Origin: Marisalimonas marina
Lineage (GTDB): Bacteria; Pseudomonadota; Alphaproteobacteria; Puniceispirillales; Marisalimonadaceae
Reading direction: 5' to 3'
Assembly: GCA_038131365.1 (NCBI GenBank)
Contig: JAYPPH010000002.1
Location: forward strand, 1-64,000
Length of the DNA: 64,000 nucleotides
The notes below the pieces were generated by a model that was not told the DNA's origin, searched no databases, and saw only the letters and a program-made list of their open reading frames with translations. Below are positions 18,995 through 28,964 of the stretch, piece by piece. How positions within the stretch are numbered: the first letter of the stretch is position 1; each line of letters begins with the position of its first letter. Both the position numbers and the translations under genes were made by a program.

Positions 18995-20220
18995 ATGAAT
19001 AGTTTTGAAAAAATTATGACAAATTTTTGGCTTTTAGGCCCATTTATTTATTTAATAGAAAGAGATCCAGCTGATTTATGGCTAACTTTAATTGGTTTAA
19101 TTTTTTTAATAAGATGTATTAAAAAAAAAGATTGGAGTTGGACAAATCAACTTTGGTTTAAAAGTGCTTTAATTTTATGGTTGTTTGGTTTGTTTTCTGC
19201 AGCAATTACAAGGACCTGATCCCTTTTTTTTACATTTCAACAAGGGTTTGTTTGGATCCGATTTCCACTCTATGTAGCTGCTGCACAAGTATGGCTTGCA
19301 AAAGATAGAGACATAAGAATTTTAATGTTATTATCTATGTTAATAGGAATGCTCATAATGTGTGGTATTTTGATTGCTGAAACAATAATTGAACCTAAAA
19401 CAAGATTAACTTGGCCATATGGAGATCTAGTGCCAGGAGGTTATATTGCAAAGGTTTCATTACCTTTATTTTGTGTTTTAATGGCTATAGCAGTTAGTAA
19501 AAAAAGTAAAGCAGGCATTTTTTCTGGTATGATTGGGTTTATTATCTATTGGTGTATCTGCGTTAACTGGTGAAAGAACTAAATTTTCTTATTCGAGCAT
19601 GTGGAGGTATTTTAGCTAGGTATTGTTTGGAAACCAAAATTTTTAATGATTTTTTTATTAATTTTTATTGAAATTTTAGCTGTTTTAGCTCTTTTTTTAA
19701 TTCGCCCTGATTTAATCAAAGCAGATTTGGAGAACAGTTTTTTAAATAGTATACCAATAACTAATACATCTGATAATAATCCATATTGGGGAGCTTGGCG
19801 TGGAGGAATTCAACAAGGTTTATTAAATCCTATTAAAGGGTATTGGACCTTCTGGTACAAGAAATACTTGTGCTAATTTAGATACAAATCTTCCAAATGG
19901 TTGCCAGGTAAAAATTATTGTGGAAATCATCCTCATAACTTTTACATACAGTTATTTGCTGAAGTTGGATTATTGGTTTATTAATAGGATGTATTATGTT
20001 TGGATCAATAATTATAACATGTTATAAAAGCAAGATTAAGAAAATTTTAATTGCCCAATGGCAGCAACAGCTTTTGTAGTTCCCTTAGCGATTATTTTTT
20101 CCAATTCAACAATTTGGAAGTTTTTATGGACAATGGGGTAACTTATTTACTTGGTTTGCTATAGCTTTTGCTGTGTCACAATATCAAGGATGGAGAAAAC
20201 CTAAAAATAATTTGAACTAA
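18995..20220 (+). pseudogene. O-antigen ligase/polymerase-like membrane protein, frameshifted
   Basis: Concatenated frames give about 405 residues of hydrophobic segments ending in a soluble loop. The pieces are WLLGPFIYLIERDPADLW, FVWIRFPLYVAAAQVWL, TWPYGDLVPGGYIAKVSLP, a VLTGERTKF-like stretch, NPYWGAWRGGIQQGLLNPI, and a GNHPHNFYIQLFAEVGLLG segment. The last is the HxHN-x-Y/F-x-Q-x4-E-x-G motif of the Wzy/WaaL (O-antigen ligase) family, which joins polysaccharide to lipid A or polymerises repeat units on the periplasmic side. Frame breaks lie near 19,215, 19,560, 19,850, 19,905, 19,970 and 20,060. It converges with the next glycosyltransferase, overlapping by 4 bp. Confidence 0.7.
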
Positions 20221-21315
20221 TAAATTTTTCTAAAATTATCTAGCTTTGACTTGATCTTAAAAATTTTTTTTCAGAAGAAAGTTCAAAATTTTTCCAAGCC
20301 TTTTCTTTGATAATTTTTAATTCTTAATTTTTTTGTTTTTAATTAAAAATCTATTTTTGATGATAATTTTTTGAAAGTAATATTATCTATTAATATTCCA
20401 TTATCTTTAATTATTTCTGGAATACCCCCAACTTTTGAGGCAATTATACACGCACCATTACTCATTGCCTCTGCAGCTACTAATCCAAAAGGTTCTTCCC
20501 ATATTGAAGGTATAACAACAATTGAGGCTCTTTTCATTTTTTCTTCAACAAATTCTTGATTTTTAAATCCATAAAATTGAGCTTGAGAACCAATAACTTT
20601 GATTTTTTTTATTATATCATCTGAATAAAAATTTCTATGTTTGTTATCTCCTAGTTTGAAAGAACCAATAAGGCCAAAACTCCAATCAGGATATTTATTA
20701 GCTATAGTCTTTAATTGCATCAACGTATAAATGCACACCTTTTTCAGGAACCAATCTTCCAACAAATAAAATTTCTTTTTTCTTTATTGGAAATTTTTTA
20801 AGTTTTCTTTCAACTCCATTATATAAAACATGAACTTTTTGAAAATTTTCATTAATTCCCTCAAGAAATTTTTTCTTAATAAACTCACTTACACAAAATA
20901 TTGCAGCACATTTTTCTAAAATATTTTCTCTTTCTCTAATCGATTTAGATCCCTTCATTTCTTGTGGATCATTGTGAAAAAATAAGCTTACAGGAAATCT
21001 ATTTCCTTTGGTTATTTGTTTTACAAGATATGGTCTGTTATGAATTTCTATTAACTGTTTTTTATCAGGATCTTTGTTAATTAATTTTAACATCTCATGA
21101 GCTAAAAACTTATTTCTACTTTTAAGTGATAAAAAAGAATATTTAAATCCTACAAAATTATTTTTAAAGAGAGGATTTTCTACCTTTTGACCAAAAATTT
21201 TTATTTCATTTAAATAATTAGAATGAAGTAAATTATTTTTAACTGTTATAGAAACGGAAGAAGCTTTGTTCTCATCAAATTTTTCTTTATACGGTAATAA
21301 AATATTTATTTTCAT
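20217..21315 (-). CDS. GT4 family glycosyltransferase (two frameshifts)
   Basis: About 365 residues. The N-terminus reads MKINILLPYKEKFDENKASS, the centre CVSEFIKKKFLEGI and LYNGVE, then ILFVGRLVPEKGVHLYVDAI. After one lost or gained base near 20,710-20,740 it continues with ANKYPDWSFGLIGS, FVEEKMKRASIVVIPSIWEE, FGLVAAEAMSNGACIIAS and KVGGIPEIIKDNG, the standard donor-binding EPFG...E segment of GT4 enzymes. A second break near 20,310 precedes the true stop at 20217. The length and domain order are complete once frames are joined. It belongs to the same surface-polysaccharide group as the ligase-like gene and the transferase downstream. Confidence 0.82.
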
Positions 21316-21398
21316 GCTATATATCGTAAATAAGATAGTTAATCATGTTATAAACTTATTTTTCTTATTTTAACATTTTATTATAATAGGATTTTATA

Positions 21399-22101
21399 TT
21401 GCAAACCATCATATGCATGAAATGGGGTTCAAAATACGGTTATGAATACGTAAACAGACTATATAAATCGATTAAAAAACATACTAATCGCGCAACCCAA
21501 CTTTATTGTTTTACTGATAATTCTACTAATATTGATAAAGATATAATATGTAAACCATTGCCAGAAATTTCTTTGCCAGAAACTATTTCTTTATACACCT
21601 TGGCGAAAAATGAGTTTATGGCAATATCCTCTTTACGATTTAGAGGGTGATGTTTTATTCTTAGACCTAGATTTAGTTATCACAGGTGATTTAGATCGCT
21701 TTTTTGACTTCAAGCCAGGCTTTTATTGTGTAATTGAGAATTGGACACAAATAGGAAAAAATATAGGAAACACAAGTTGTTTCAGGTTTCCTATTGGAAA
21801 ATATCGTTCAGTATTCGAAGAATTTCAAAAAAACCCAAAAAAATATTGGAAAAAATATCATATAGAACAAATTTATTTAAGTGATCAAATACAAGATCAA
21901 GTTTTTTGGCCATCTGAATGGTGCAAAAGCTTTAAACATGACCTTCTTCCTAGATGGCCACTTAGAATTTGGCAACCAGCAAAACTTCCTAATGATACAT
22001 CTATAGTAGCTTTTACAGGAAAGCCTGACCCTGATGACGTTATTAATGGTGTCTGGCCAGTAAAAAATCACAAATTTATAAAAAAATTTATAAACAATTA
22101 A
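21399..22101 (+). CDS. Glycosyltransferase-like protein with DxD motif (one frameshift)
   Basis: About 233 residues once one inserted base near 21,600 is removed. The N-terminal half reads TIICMKWGSKYGYEYVNRLY and the second half MSLWQYPLYDLEGDVLFLD, then DLDLVITGDLDRFFDF. The DLDLV segment is a DxD-type nucleotide-sugar/metal motif of GT-A (GT8-like) enzymes. WQPAKLPNDTSIVAFTGKPDP near the end, with the late H region, also fits that fold. The start is taken as TTG 21399, preceded by AGGA; an in-frame ATG at 21417 is possible. It is divergent from the GT4 gene across 83 bp and probably acts on the same glycan. Donor and acceptor are unknown. Confidence 0.7.
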
Positions 22102-22138
22102 AAACTCCTCAATGGGTTTTAGATAACTGGTTATAATT

Positions 22139-23094
22139 TTAAGAAATTTGATTGATTGGATTTTTATTTATAAAAGCTTCAATCGCTTTTAAGTAACCAT
22201 TAAAAAATTTTTCATATGCTTCTTCTGAGACATAGCCAATATGAGGTGTAAGAATTAAATTTTTTGTTCTTCTTAAGATATGATCTCTTGGAAGAGGTTC
22301 TTGGTCATAAACATCAAGAGCTGCACATGAAATAACATCATTATTTAGTGCATCTATTAAATCTTTTTCTTTTATAATTGGGCCTCTACTAGTATTTACA
22401 ATAACAGAATTTTTTTTCATTAACTTAAGATTATGTCTATCAATATAACCCCTTGTTCTATCAGATAATCTTGTATGAATAGTTAAAATATCTGACATTT
22501 TAAATAAATCATCACTTTTACATATTCAACATCAACTTTTTCACAATCTTCTTGTTTTAAATTATGGCTCCAAGCTATCACCCTCATTCCAAAAGCTTTA
22601 GCATAATTAGCCACTTGTAAGCCTTGTTTACCAAGGCCAAAAATACCTAAAGTATTTCCTTTTAAACCTCTTCCAATAGTAGTTTGCCAATTACCATCTT
22701 TCATATTTTGAATTTCTGTCTGCAGTCCTCTCCATGAATTCATTATTAAAGCCCATGCTAATTCTGCAGTAGAGTGAATTTTAGTTTCAGTACCACAATA
22801 AATAATATTTTTTTCTTTTAAAGTTTCTGCATCAACAGAGGCATTCCACATTCCACTTGTAATGACTAGTTTTAAATTTGGAAGTTTGTTTATTAAAGAT
22901 CCCGGAAGTGGGGTTCTCTCTCTCATCAAACACAAAACATCATAATCAGATAGTTTTTCTGACAAGTTAGGATCATCTCCTATATATTCATTGAATATTT
23001 TAAGTTCTATTTTTTCACTAAGCTTTTCCCAATTTGCAAAATGATGTGTAACATTTTGATAATCGTCTAAAATCGCCACTTTAATTTTTTTCAT
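22139..23094 (-). CDS. D-2-hydroxyacid dehydrogenase, NAD-dependent (one frameshift)
   Basis: About 318 residues of the SerA/D-2-hydroxyacid dehydrogenase family. The catalytic core shows the NAD loop GNTLGIFGLGKQGLQVANYA, then after a lost A near 22,520 the second half ILTIHTRLSDRTRGYI, VNTSRGPIIKEKDLI, AALDVYDQEPLP and LTPHIGYVSEEAY. That gives the usual Arg, Glu and His catalytic residues. It reduces 2-oxo acids or oxidises D-2-hydroxy acids in the cytosol; the substrate is not predictable. It follows the TcuA-like flavoprotein gene by 3 bp in the same direction, so the two are likely co-transcribed and may act on related hydroxy- or dicarboxylic acids. Confidence 0.87.
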
Positions 23095-23097
23095 ACT

Positions 23098-24570
23098 CTA
23101 TCCTTCTTGTACTGAACCATAGCCAGCCATTCTTCCAAAGACTGCACCGGACGTTAAGCCGGATCCACCGGGATATCCATTAAAAAACACACCACCTACT
23201 AATTCCCCGCAAGCAAACAAGCCTTTTATAGGATTATCTTTAATATCTAATACTGATCCATTTTTATCTACTTTTAAGCCACCATATGTAAAAGTGATAC
23301 CACCAGTAACAGGAAATGCTTTGAAGGGGCCCTTATCTATTTTCTGTGCCCAATTAGTTTTTTCAATTTCAAGACCCTTAGTTGATTTTCCATCAAGTAT
23401 TGTCGGATCAAAAGAGGTATTAAGATCTACTGAACTATTATATTGATCAATTGTTTTTTTAGTTTCAGTTTTATCAACACCGTCCATTTTTTTTATTAAC
23501 TCGTCAATAGTATCAGCTTCAACAAAGTGAGCGTCATGGAATGTATATTCTTCATACAACAAATCAAAGACCTTACTATCAAAAATCTGCCATGCAAAAT
23601 GTCCTGGCTGATCTAAAACTCTTTTTCCATATTGAGCATATGTATAATTTCTAAAATTTTTACCCTCATCTAAAAATCTTTTACCATTTGCATTAATCAT
23701 AATTCCTAAGAAATAGCATATCTTTCTATAATTTTTTCTTTCACTTGGCTCTAAATCTAAGCCACCATAATTTTTCATATGTAAATCCATAGGAGTGGCA
23801 TGACAGCCATCATATAAACCATGTTTAACAGCACCAATTTCTAAGGCCATCTTCAGGCCATCTCCTGTATTATGAGGAGTTCCTCTTACTTTAGCCTTTA
23901 GCCAATTGTTGCCAATGTAGGATTTTCGAAGTTCATCATTAGCCTCAAATCCCCCTGATGCTAAAATAACTGCGTCAGCAATTACTTTTTCTCCATTCAC
24001 ATAAACACCCTTTACCTCTCCAGCTTCATATAAAAGGTTTGTAACAGGGCTTTGGTAAAAAATTTTTCCACCTAATGCTAAAAATGCTGCTAATTCTTGG
24101 TCAAATAAACCAACACCTTCGTTTTGTGATGCAAGTGTTAAGCCTCCCCAAAAAATATGCTTACCATTTTTCAAAAAGCTTTGCCTTGAATAAATAGGTT
24201 CAAATTTGACATTGTGAGAAGAAAGCCACTTTATTGTCTCTAATGATTTAGAAACCAAAATTTGTTGCTCATGGCTTAGTGGTCTACCATCATTAAAGTT
24301 TAACAAGTCTTTTTTAAATTTTTCTTGGGTGTAAGAACCAAAATCTGTATCCTTAAGCCTCTCATCATTAGGATTTTTTAAAAGATCCATTAACTGATTG
24401 CTATTATCATAGGCAAATCGCATTGCGCCAGCAGTATACTTGGTATTTCCACCAGCCATTTTTTTATCTGCTTTTTCATAAATAGTTACATCTGCACCCT
24501 TTTCTAAAGCGGCTATACCTGCAGATAAAGCAGCATTACCAGAGCCAACAATTATAACTGTTTTTGTCAT
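23098..24570 (-). CDS. TcuA-like FAD-dependent dehydrogenase (fumarate reductase flavoprotein family)
   Basis: 490 residues. The FAD-binding Rossmann motif VGSGNAALSAGIAALEKG is at the N-terminus, followed by KMAGGNTKYTAGAMR, which resembles the tricarballylate dehydrogenase TcuA. SGGFEANDELRKSYIG, HNTGDGLKMALEIGA and the C-terminal FAD/substrate segment GLFACGELVGGVFFNGYPGGSG follow. Relatives oxidise tricarballylate or reduce/oxidise C4-type acids and steroids, so the exact substrate is open. No TcuB partner is nearby, so electrons may go elsewhere. Co-directional with the 2-hydroxyacid dehydrogenase (3 bp gap) and divergent from a DMT exporter. Confidence 0.8.
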   Translation of the reverse strand: MTKTVIIVGSGNAALSAGIAALEKGADVTIYEKADKKMAGGNTKYTAGAMRFAYDNSNQLMDLLKNPNDERLKDTDFGSYTQEKFKKDLLNFNDGRPLSHEQQILVSKSLETIKWLSSHNVKFEPIYSRQSFLKNGKHIFWGGLTLASQNEGVGLFDQELAAFLALGGKIFYQSPVTNLLYEAGEVKGVYVNGEKVIADAVILASGGFEANDELRKSYIGNNWLKAKVRGTPHNTGDGLKMALEIGAVKHGLYDGCHATPMDLHMKNYGGLDLEPSERKNYRKICYFLGIMINANGKRFLDEGKNFRNYTYAQYGKRVLDQPGHFAWQIFDSKVFDLLYEEYTFHDAHFVEADTIDELIKKMDGVDKTETKKTIDQYNSSVDLNTSFDPTILDGKSTKGLEIEKTNWAQKIDKGPFKAFPVTGGITFTYGGLKVDKNGSVLDIKDNPIKGLFACGELVGGVFFNGYPGGSGLTSGAVFGRMAGYGSVQEG

Positions 24571-24674
24571 TTAATTTTATCCTTATAGAGGGGATTATGT
24601 TTTATTAGATTGTTTAATTAATAGTTATTATTTAATATATTTTTTTTCAAGTTCATTTTCTTATTTGGTCTAAT

Positions 24675-25589
24675 ATGTCTTCAAACATAATTGGTTCTCT
24701 CATTTGGATCATTTTTATATTTTTATCGTTATTTACTCACATGATAATCAAGTCTTTATCAGGTGAAGTGGATTTTATTATTACTTTATTTTCTAGGTTT
24801 GCTTACTCATTACCCATTTTATTTATTTTAGCTTACGTAGCTAGAAAATCACTTTTATTTCAAGTTAATAATTGGAAAAATATTGCTTTACGATCCTTTT
24901 TTGGTTTCGTCACTATGATAATGGTTTTTTCTTCACTACAACTAATACCTATTGGTCTTACTACAGCTCTTGCGCAGAGTTCAGCCATTTATGTCACTCT
25001 CTTATCTCCATTTGTCTTAGGAGAAAAAATAGGATTAGTTAGATGGTCAGCTGTTATATTTGGATTAATTGGTGTTTTTTTAATGATAAATCCAATTAGT
25101 ATTATTAATGAGACATCAGAGTTGTCTGCATTAGGTGTTTACCTTGCATTTGGAAGCGCATTAACACACGCAGCGCTTGCTCTTATACTAAGAAGAATTG
25201 GTAAAACAGAACATCCTGCCACTACAGCACTAATTCACAATTTATTAACTTCCTTAGTTATCACTTTTACTATTATTTTTTTGGGGACTAAGTTCTATGG
25301 AAAAACAGGTGATTATGGAATAGAAATTTTAATAACACCTAACAACATACTCTATACTTTGATCACACTTGGGATGATAGGATCATTTGTTCAATATCTT
25401 ATGGCCCAGAGTTATAAATATGCAGAGGCTACAATTTTAGTAACACTTAGATACTTAGCAATTCCATTAGCTACGCTTTTTGGATTTATCATTTGGAATG
25501 AAATACCAACAATAAACCAAGTTATTGGCGGCTTAGTTGTTATTGGCTCTTGTCTTTTAATCACATACCGAGAAATTAAGAAAAGATAG
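24675..25589 (+). CDS. DMT superfamily (EamA) transporter
   Basis: 304 residues with ten predicted hydrophobic segments arranged as two EamA repeats. The first repeat ends near VFLMINPISI, and the second, starting at ALGVYLAFGSALTHAAL, ends with FIIWNEIPTINQVIGG. RFAYSLPILFILAYVARK resembles the RhaT/YdcZ drug-metabolite exporters. It probably moves an amino acid, metabolite or drug across the inner membrane; the substrate cannot be read. It is divergent from the TcuA-like gene (104 bp apart) and abuts the convergent ggt gene by 1 bp. Confidence 0.85.
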   Translation: MSSNIIGSLIWIIFIFLSLFTHMIIKSLSGEVDFIITLFSRFAYSLPILFILAYVARKSLLFQVNNWKNIALRSFFGFVTMIMVFSSLQLIPIGLTTALAQSSAIYVTLLSPFVLGEKIGLVRWSAVIFGLIGVFLMINPISIINETSELSALGVYLAFGSALTHAALALILRRIGKTEHPATTALIHNLLTSLVITFTIIFLGTKFYGKTGDYGIEILITPNNILYTLITLGMIGSFVQYLMAQSYKYAEATILVTLRYLAIPLATLFGFIIWNEIPTINQVIGGLVVIGSCLLITYREIKKR

Positions 25590-25590
25590 A

Positions 25591-27198
25591 TTAATATCCT
25601 ATTGCAAGGCCATCCTTACGCCAATCACTTGCACCAATTAACATATCCTTTTCTTCATGTATTAAAATCATTTGACCACCACCAATAGGAGGTACTGGAT
25701 AATTAATTTGGTGACCTTTTGACTTTAATTCATTTATTAAATTTAAGTCAAAATCATCTTCAATATCTAACACATTATTATTTGGGAAAATACGGGGATG
25801 ATTTAGAGCAAGTTGAGGGTTTAAGCCAAAATCAATCATTTGAGATAAAACATAAGCGTGACCAGCAGCTTGGTATTGACCACCCATAACACCAAATGAT
25901 CCTATCAATTTATTATTTTTTGAAAGCATAGCAGGGATTATGGTATGCACTGGCCTTTTATTTGGATTTAACTCGTTGGGATGACCCTCAATAGTATTAA
26001 AGGCTCTACCTCTACAATGAAAAAGAACACCACTTTTAGGAGCTGTAACACCACTACCAAAGGCGTCAAAGAGAGAGTTGATAAATGAAATCGTCATTCC
26101 ATTTTTATCTCTTACAGTAAGGTAAATTGTATCAGGATGATCTGGAAAATCACTTAAACTATAAATCTTTGCTTTTTTCATATCAATGGTAGACGCATAT
26201 TGATCTAACAAATTTGAATTTAGGAAATAATCAACAGATAGTTTGTTTAGTTCTGGGTCTGCAAGATACTCATCTCTTAGAAAATAGCCTATTTTTGTAG
26301 CCTCACAAAATACATGCATGTAGTCAGTTTTAGACATATTTTTTAAATCAAACTTTTCAAGAATTGATAAAATAATTAATGCAACCAAACCCTGGCCATT
26401 TGGAGGACATTCATGGACACGAAACCCTCTGTAATCTGAATAAATTGGCTTTACCCATTCGGCCGTTGTGTTACTAAAGTCGTTTAAGGTGTGATTTCCC
26501 CCAATTGATTCAAGTTTTTTAAACATGTCATTAGCAACCCACCCATGATAAAAACCATTCCGGCCTTCTTGGGCAATTGTCCTAAAAGTTTCTGATAAGT
26601 TTTCATTCTTAAAATCATCCATAAAATTAAATGATTTCCCGTTTTTAAGGAAAAGCTTGGATGTATCAGAATCCAAAGATAATTTTTGTACGTTTTTTGA
26701 CCAATCAAGCGCCACTCTCTCATGAACTTTTATGCCTTCAGCTGCAAAGTTAATGGCTGGAGTAAATAGTTCTTTCCATGGCATATAACCATGCTCATTA
26801 TGAAGCAAACTCCATGCTGCAACAGCTCCTGGTATTGTAATAGCATCTGGCATTTCTGGAGTAATCACTGATAATTGTTTTTCACGAAGATTACTCGCCC
26901 TAGCATTTGAAGAAGATTTACCAGAACCATTGAGGGCTTTAATATTTGTACTACCGTCAGCAGATAGCATCACAAAACAGTCGCCACCAACTCCTGTCAT
27001 GTGTGGCTCAGCAATACATAGAACGGCGTTCATAGCAATTGCAGCATCAACTGCATTGCCTCCATTTTTTAAAATCTCAATTCCCACAGATGATGCTGTA
27101 GGATGAGAGCAAGCCAACATTGCATTAGAGCTAAGGACATTGGACCTTCCTGGTCTACCAAAATCTCTTTTATCAAATTTCTCAAAAATTTCTGTCAA
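25591..27198 (-). CDS. ggt: Gamma-glutamyltransferase family protein
   Basis: 535 residues of the Ntn-hydrolase GGT family. NAVDAAIAMNAVLCIAEPHM and GVGGDCFVML begin the large subunit. At the expected subunit junction the chain reads HPDTIYLTVRDKNGMTIS; the Thr in DTIYL is the predicted autocleavage nucleophile. FGSGVTAPKSGVLF and KRPVHTIIPAML follow, and GVMGGQYQAAGHAYVLSQM completes the fold. The family hydrolyses or transfers gamma-glutamyl groups from glutathione. There is no visible signal peptide (MTEIFEKFDKRDFGRPG), so unlike E. coli Ggt it may be cytoplasmic, as in many marine GGT-like proteins. Substrate is inferred. Confidence 0.88.
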   Translation of the reverse strand: MTEIFEKFDKRDFGRPGRSNVLSSNAMLACSHPTASSVGIEILKNGGNAVDAAIAMNAVLCIAEPHMTGVGGDCFVMLSADGSTNIKALNGSGKSSSNARASNLREKQLSVITPEMPDAITIPGAVAAWSLLHNEHGYMPWKELFTPAINFAAEGIKVHERVALDWSKNVQKLSLDSDTSKLFLKNGKSFNFMDDFKNENLSETFRTIAQEGRNGFYHGWVANDMFKKLESIGGNHTLNDFSNTTAEWVKPIYSDYRGFRVHECPPNGQGLVALIILSILEKFDLKNMSKTDYMHVFCEATKIGYFLRDEYLADPELNKLSVDYFLNSNLLDQYASTIDMKKAKIYSLSDFPDHPDTIYLTVRDKNGMTISFINSLFDAFGSGVTAPKSGVLFHCRGRAFNTIEGHPNELNPNKRPVHTIIPAMLSKNNKLIGSFGVMGGQYQAAGHAYVLSQMIDFGLNPQLALNHPRIFPNNNVLDIEDDFDLNLINELKSKGHQINYPVPPIGGGQMILIHEEKDMLIGASDWRKDGLAIGY

Positions 27199-27257
27199 AG
27201 ATTTTACTCCGATATTAATTTTTATTTCTAGTGATTACAGAAATTTATAATTATAAA

Positions 27258-28448
27258 TTATAGTAGTAACTTTTTAATATTCTTGGCGGCTTGTCTTATT
27301 CTTTGTTCATTTTCAACCAAGCCAACTCTTACATAGCCTTCTCCGTATTCGCCAAAGGCTACACCGGGGGCAACTGCCACATCAGCCTTAAGCATTAATT
27401 CTTTTGCAAATTCCAATGAGCCTTTTCCCTTATATTTTTCAGGAATAGGAGCCCATGCAAACATGCTTGCTTGTGGTTTTGGAATATTCCATCCTGATCT
27501 TGCCATTGAGTTTATTAAAACATCCCTTCTTCTTTGGTAAGTATTTCTAATTTCTTCAACACAATTTTGAGGTCCATTTAGCGCTGCAGCTGCAGCTACC
27601 TGTACAGGAGTAAAGGCCCCATAATCCAGATAGGATTTAATTCTAGTTAAAGCATGAATTAATTTAGGATTACCTACTGCGAAGCCAATTCTCCAGCCGG
27701 CCATGGCATAGGTTTTAGACATTGATGTAAATTCGACGGCAATTTCTTTTGCTCGAGAAATCTCTAAAATTGAGGGTGGTTTAAAGTTATCATAAAAAAT
27801 CTCTGCGTAGGCTAAATCTGACAAAATATAAACATTATACTTAAGGGCAATTTGGACTAATTCTTTATAAAATTCTAAATCTACAACTTGAGCTGTTGGG
27901 TTTGATGGGAAAGAAACTATTAAAGCAACTGGTGCAGGGACACTCTCTTTAATAGAGTTTTCTAGTCTTTCCAAATAAAGCTCTGGATTAAATATACCAT
28001 CATCCATTGCGGGCAAATGTCTTAGAGAAGCACCAGCTATTATGAACCCATATGGATGTATTGGATAAGATGGATTAGGAGATAGGATGATATCTCCTGG
28101 TGATGTTATTGCTTGTGCTAAATTTGCTAATCCTTCTTTTGAACCCAAAGTAACAATTACTTCATTTTCAGGGTCTAAATCTACATTAAAACGTCTTTTA
28201 TAATATGCTGCCTGTGCTTTTCTTAACCCTGGAATACCTTTACTAGATGAATACCTTCCAGTACCAGGTTTTTCTACTGTCTCTTTTAATTTTTCTCTAA
28301 TGTGTTTTGGTGTTGGCATATCAGGATTACCCATACCAAAATCTATTATGTCTTTTCCCTTAGCCCTTAATTCAGCTTTTAACCTGTTCACTTCTGCAAA
28401 AACATAAGGTGGCAATCTTTTTATTCTATCAAATTCATCGCTCATCAT
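27258..28448 (-). CDS. PLP-dependent aminotransferase, AlaC-like
   Basis: 396 residues of class I/II fold-type I aminotransferases. FDRIKRLPPYVFAEVNRLK, DIIDFGMGNPDMPTPKHI, TLGSKEGLANLAQAI and PNPSYPIHPYGFIIAGA match alanine transaminase AlaC closely. SMSKTYAMAGWRIGF holds the PLP lysine, and SFPSNPTAQVVDLEFY the cofactor Asn. AlaC moves amino groups between alanine and 2-oxoglutarate. Related LL-diaminopimelate aminotransferases share parts of this pattern, so the specificity is likely but not certain. Two tandem ATG codons begin the gene, and it is divergent from a small membrane protein gene. Confidence 0.85.
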   Translation of the reverse strand: MMSDEFDRIKRLPPYVFAEVNRLKAELRAKGKDIIDFGMGNPDMPTPKHIREKLKETVEKPGTGRYSSSKGIPGLRKAQAAYYKRRFNVDLDPENEVIVTLGSKEGLANLAQAITSPGDIILSPNPSYPIHPYGFIIAGASLRHLPAMDDGIFNPELYLERLENSIKESVPAPVALIVSFPSNPTAQVVDLEFYKELVQIALKYNVYILSDLAYAEIFYDNFKPPSILEISRAKEIAVEFTSMSKTYAMAGWRIGFAVGNPKLIHALTRIKSYLDYGAFTPVQVAAAAALNGPQNCVEEIRNTYQRRRDVLINSMARSGWNIPKPQASMFAWAPIPEKYKGKGSLEFAKELMLKADVAVAPGVAFGEYGEGYVRVGLVENEQRIRQAAKNIKKLLL

Positions 28449-28555
28449 TCATTCCAATAAAGAATTCCATTTAAAATAATATCTTTTCCCAAAAAAAATT
28501 TAGGTTAAAGTTGATATTATACTATAAGCTCTAATATGTTTATTTTAAGGTATCA

Positions 28556-28954
28556 ATGCGTTTTTTTATCAAAACTTCTTTTTTTCTTTTAGGAATAACA
28601 GTTATTGGCTTAATGTTATGGTTTGGTATGCCTAATATCCAGAAAGCTTTTAAGCCTGTCGAAGTAATTTCTGTAACCATAAGCTTAATAAATAAGTGCT
28701 CGGTTGATGATGACAGCTTTATTGTCACAGTGCCAGGAACAAACTTAGAAGTGCCTTTTAGAAAAGGTGTCGCAAGATTGAGATTAAAATCTGACAGAAA
28801 AGTCCAACTCAAGTCTAATCCTAAATATGAAGCTGTTCGTTACACTGGTATACACGTTCCAGTTGAACCTAAAATGGTTTTAGAAGCTGACTGCTCTACA
28901 TCACCCAGATTAAAAGGAATATTTGGATCTATGAACGATCAATTTAAAAAATAA
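28556..28954 (+). CDS. Small membrane-anchored protein of unknown function
   Basis: I do not recognise this 132-residue protein. It begins with a lysine-poor positive end and one hydrophobic segment (SFFLLGITVIGLMLWFGM, residues 8-25), so it is an anchored or exported protein. The rest looks like a small beta-rich domain: VISVTISLINKCSVDDD, then VTVPGTNLEVPFRKG and VRYTGIHVPVEPKMVLEA, with two cysteines (in NKCSVD and ADCSTS) that could pair. It is 10 bp upstream of an amidase gene with an AAGGAA ribosome-binding site between, so the two are probably one operon. I see no domain to name. Confidence 0.7.
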   Translation: MRFFIKTSFFLLGITVIGLMLWFGMPNIQKAFKPVEVISVTISLINKCSVDDDSFIVTVPGTNLEVPFRKGVARLRLKSDRKVQLKSNPKYEAVRYTGIHVPVEPKMVLEADCSTSPRLKGIFGSMNDQFKK

Positions 28955-28964
28955 GGAATTTAAA

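Noticed and set aside
22102..22138. Possible terminator between convergent genes at 22.1 kb
   Set aside because: Only a 5-bp stem (ATAAC/GTTAT) is seen, too weak to call.
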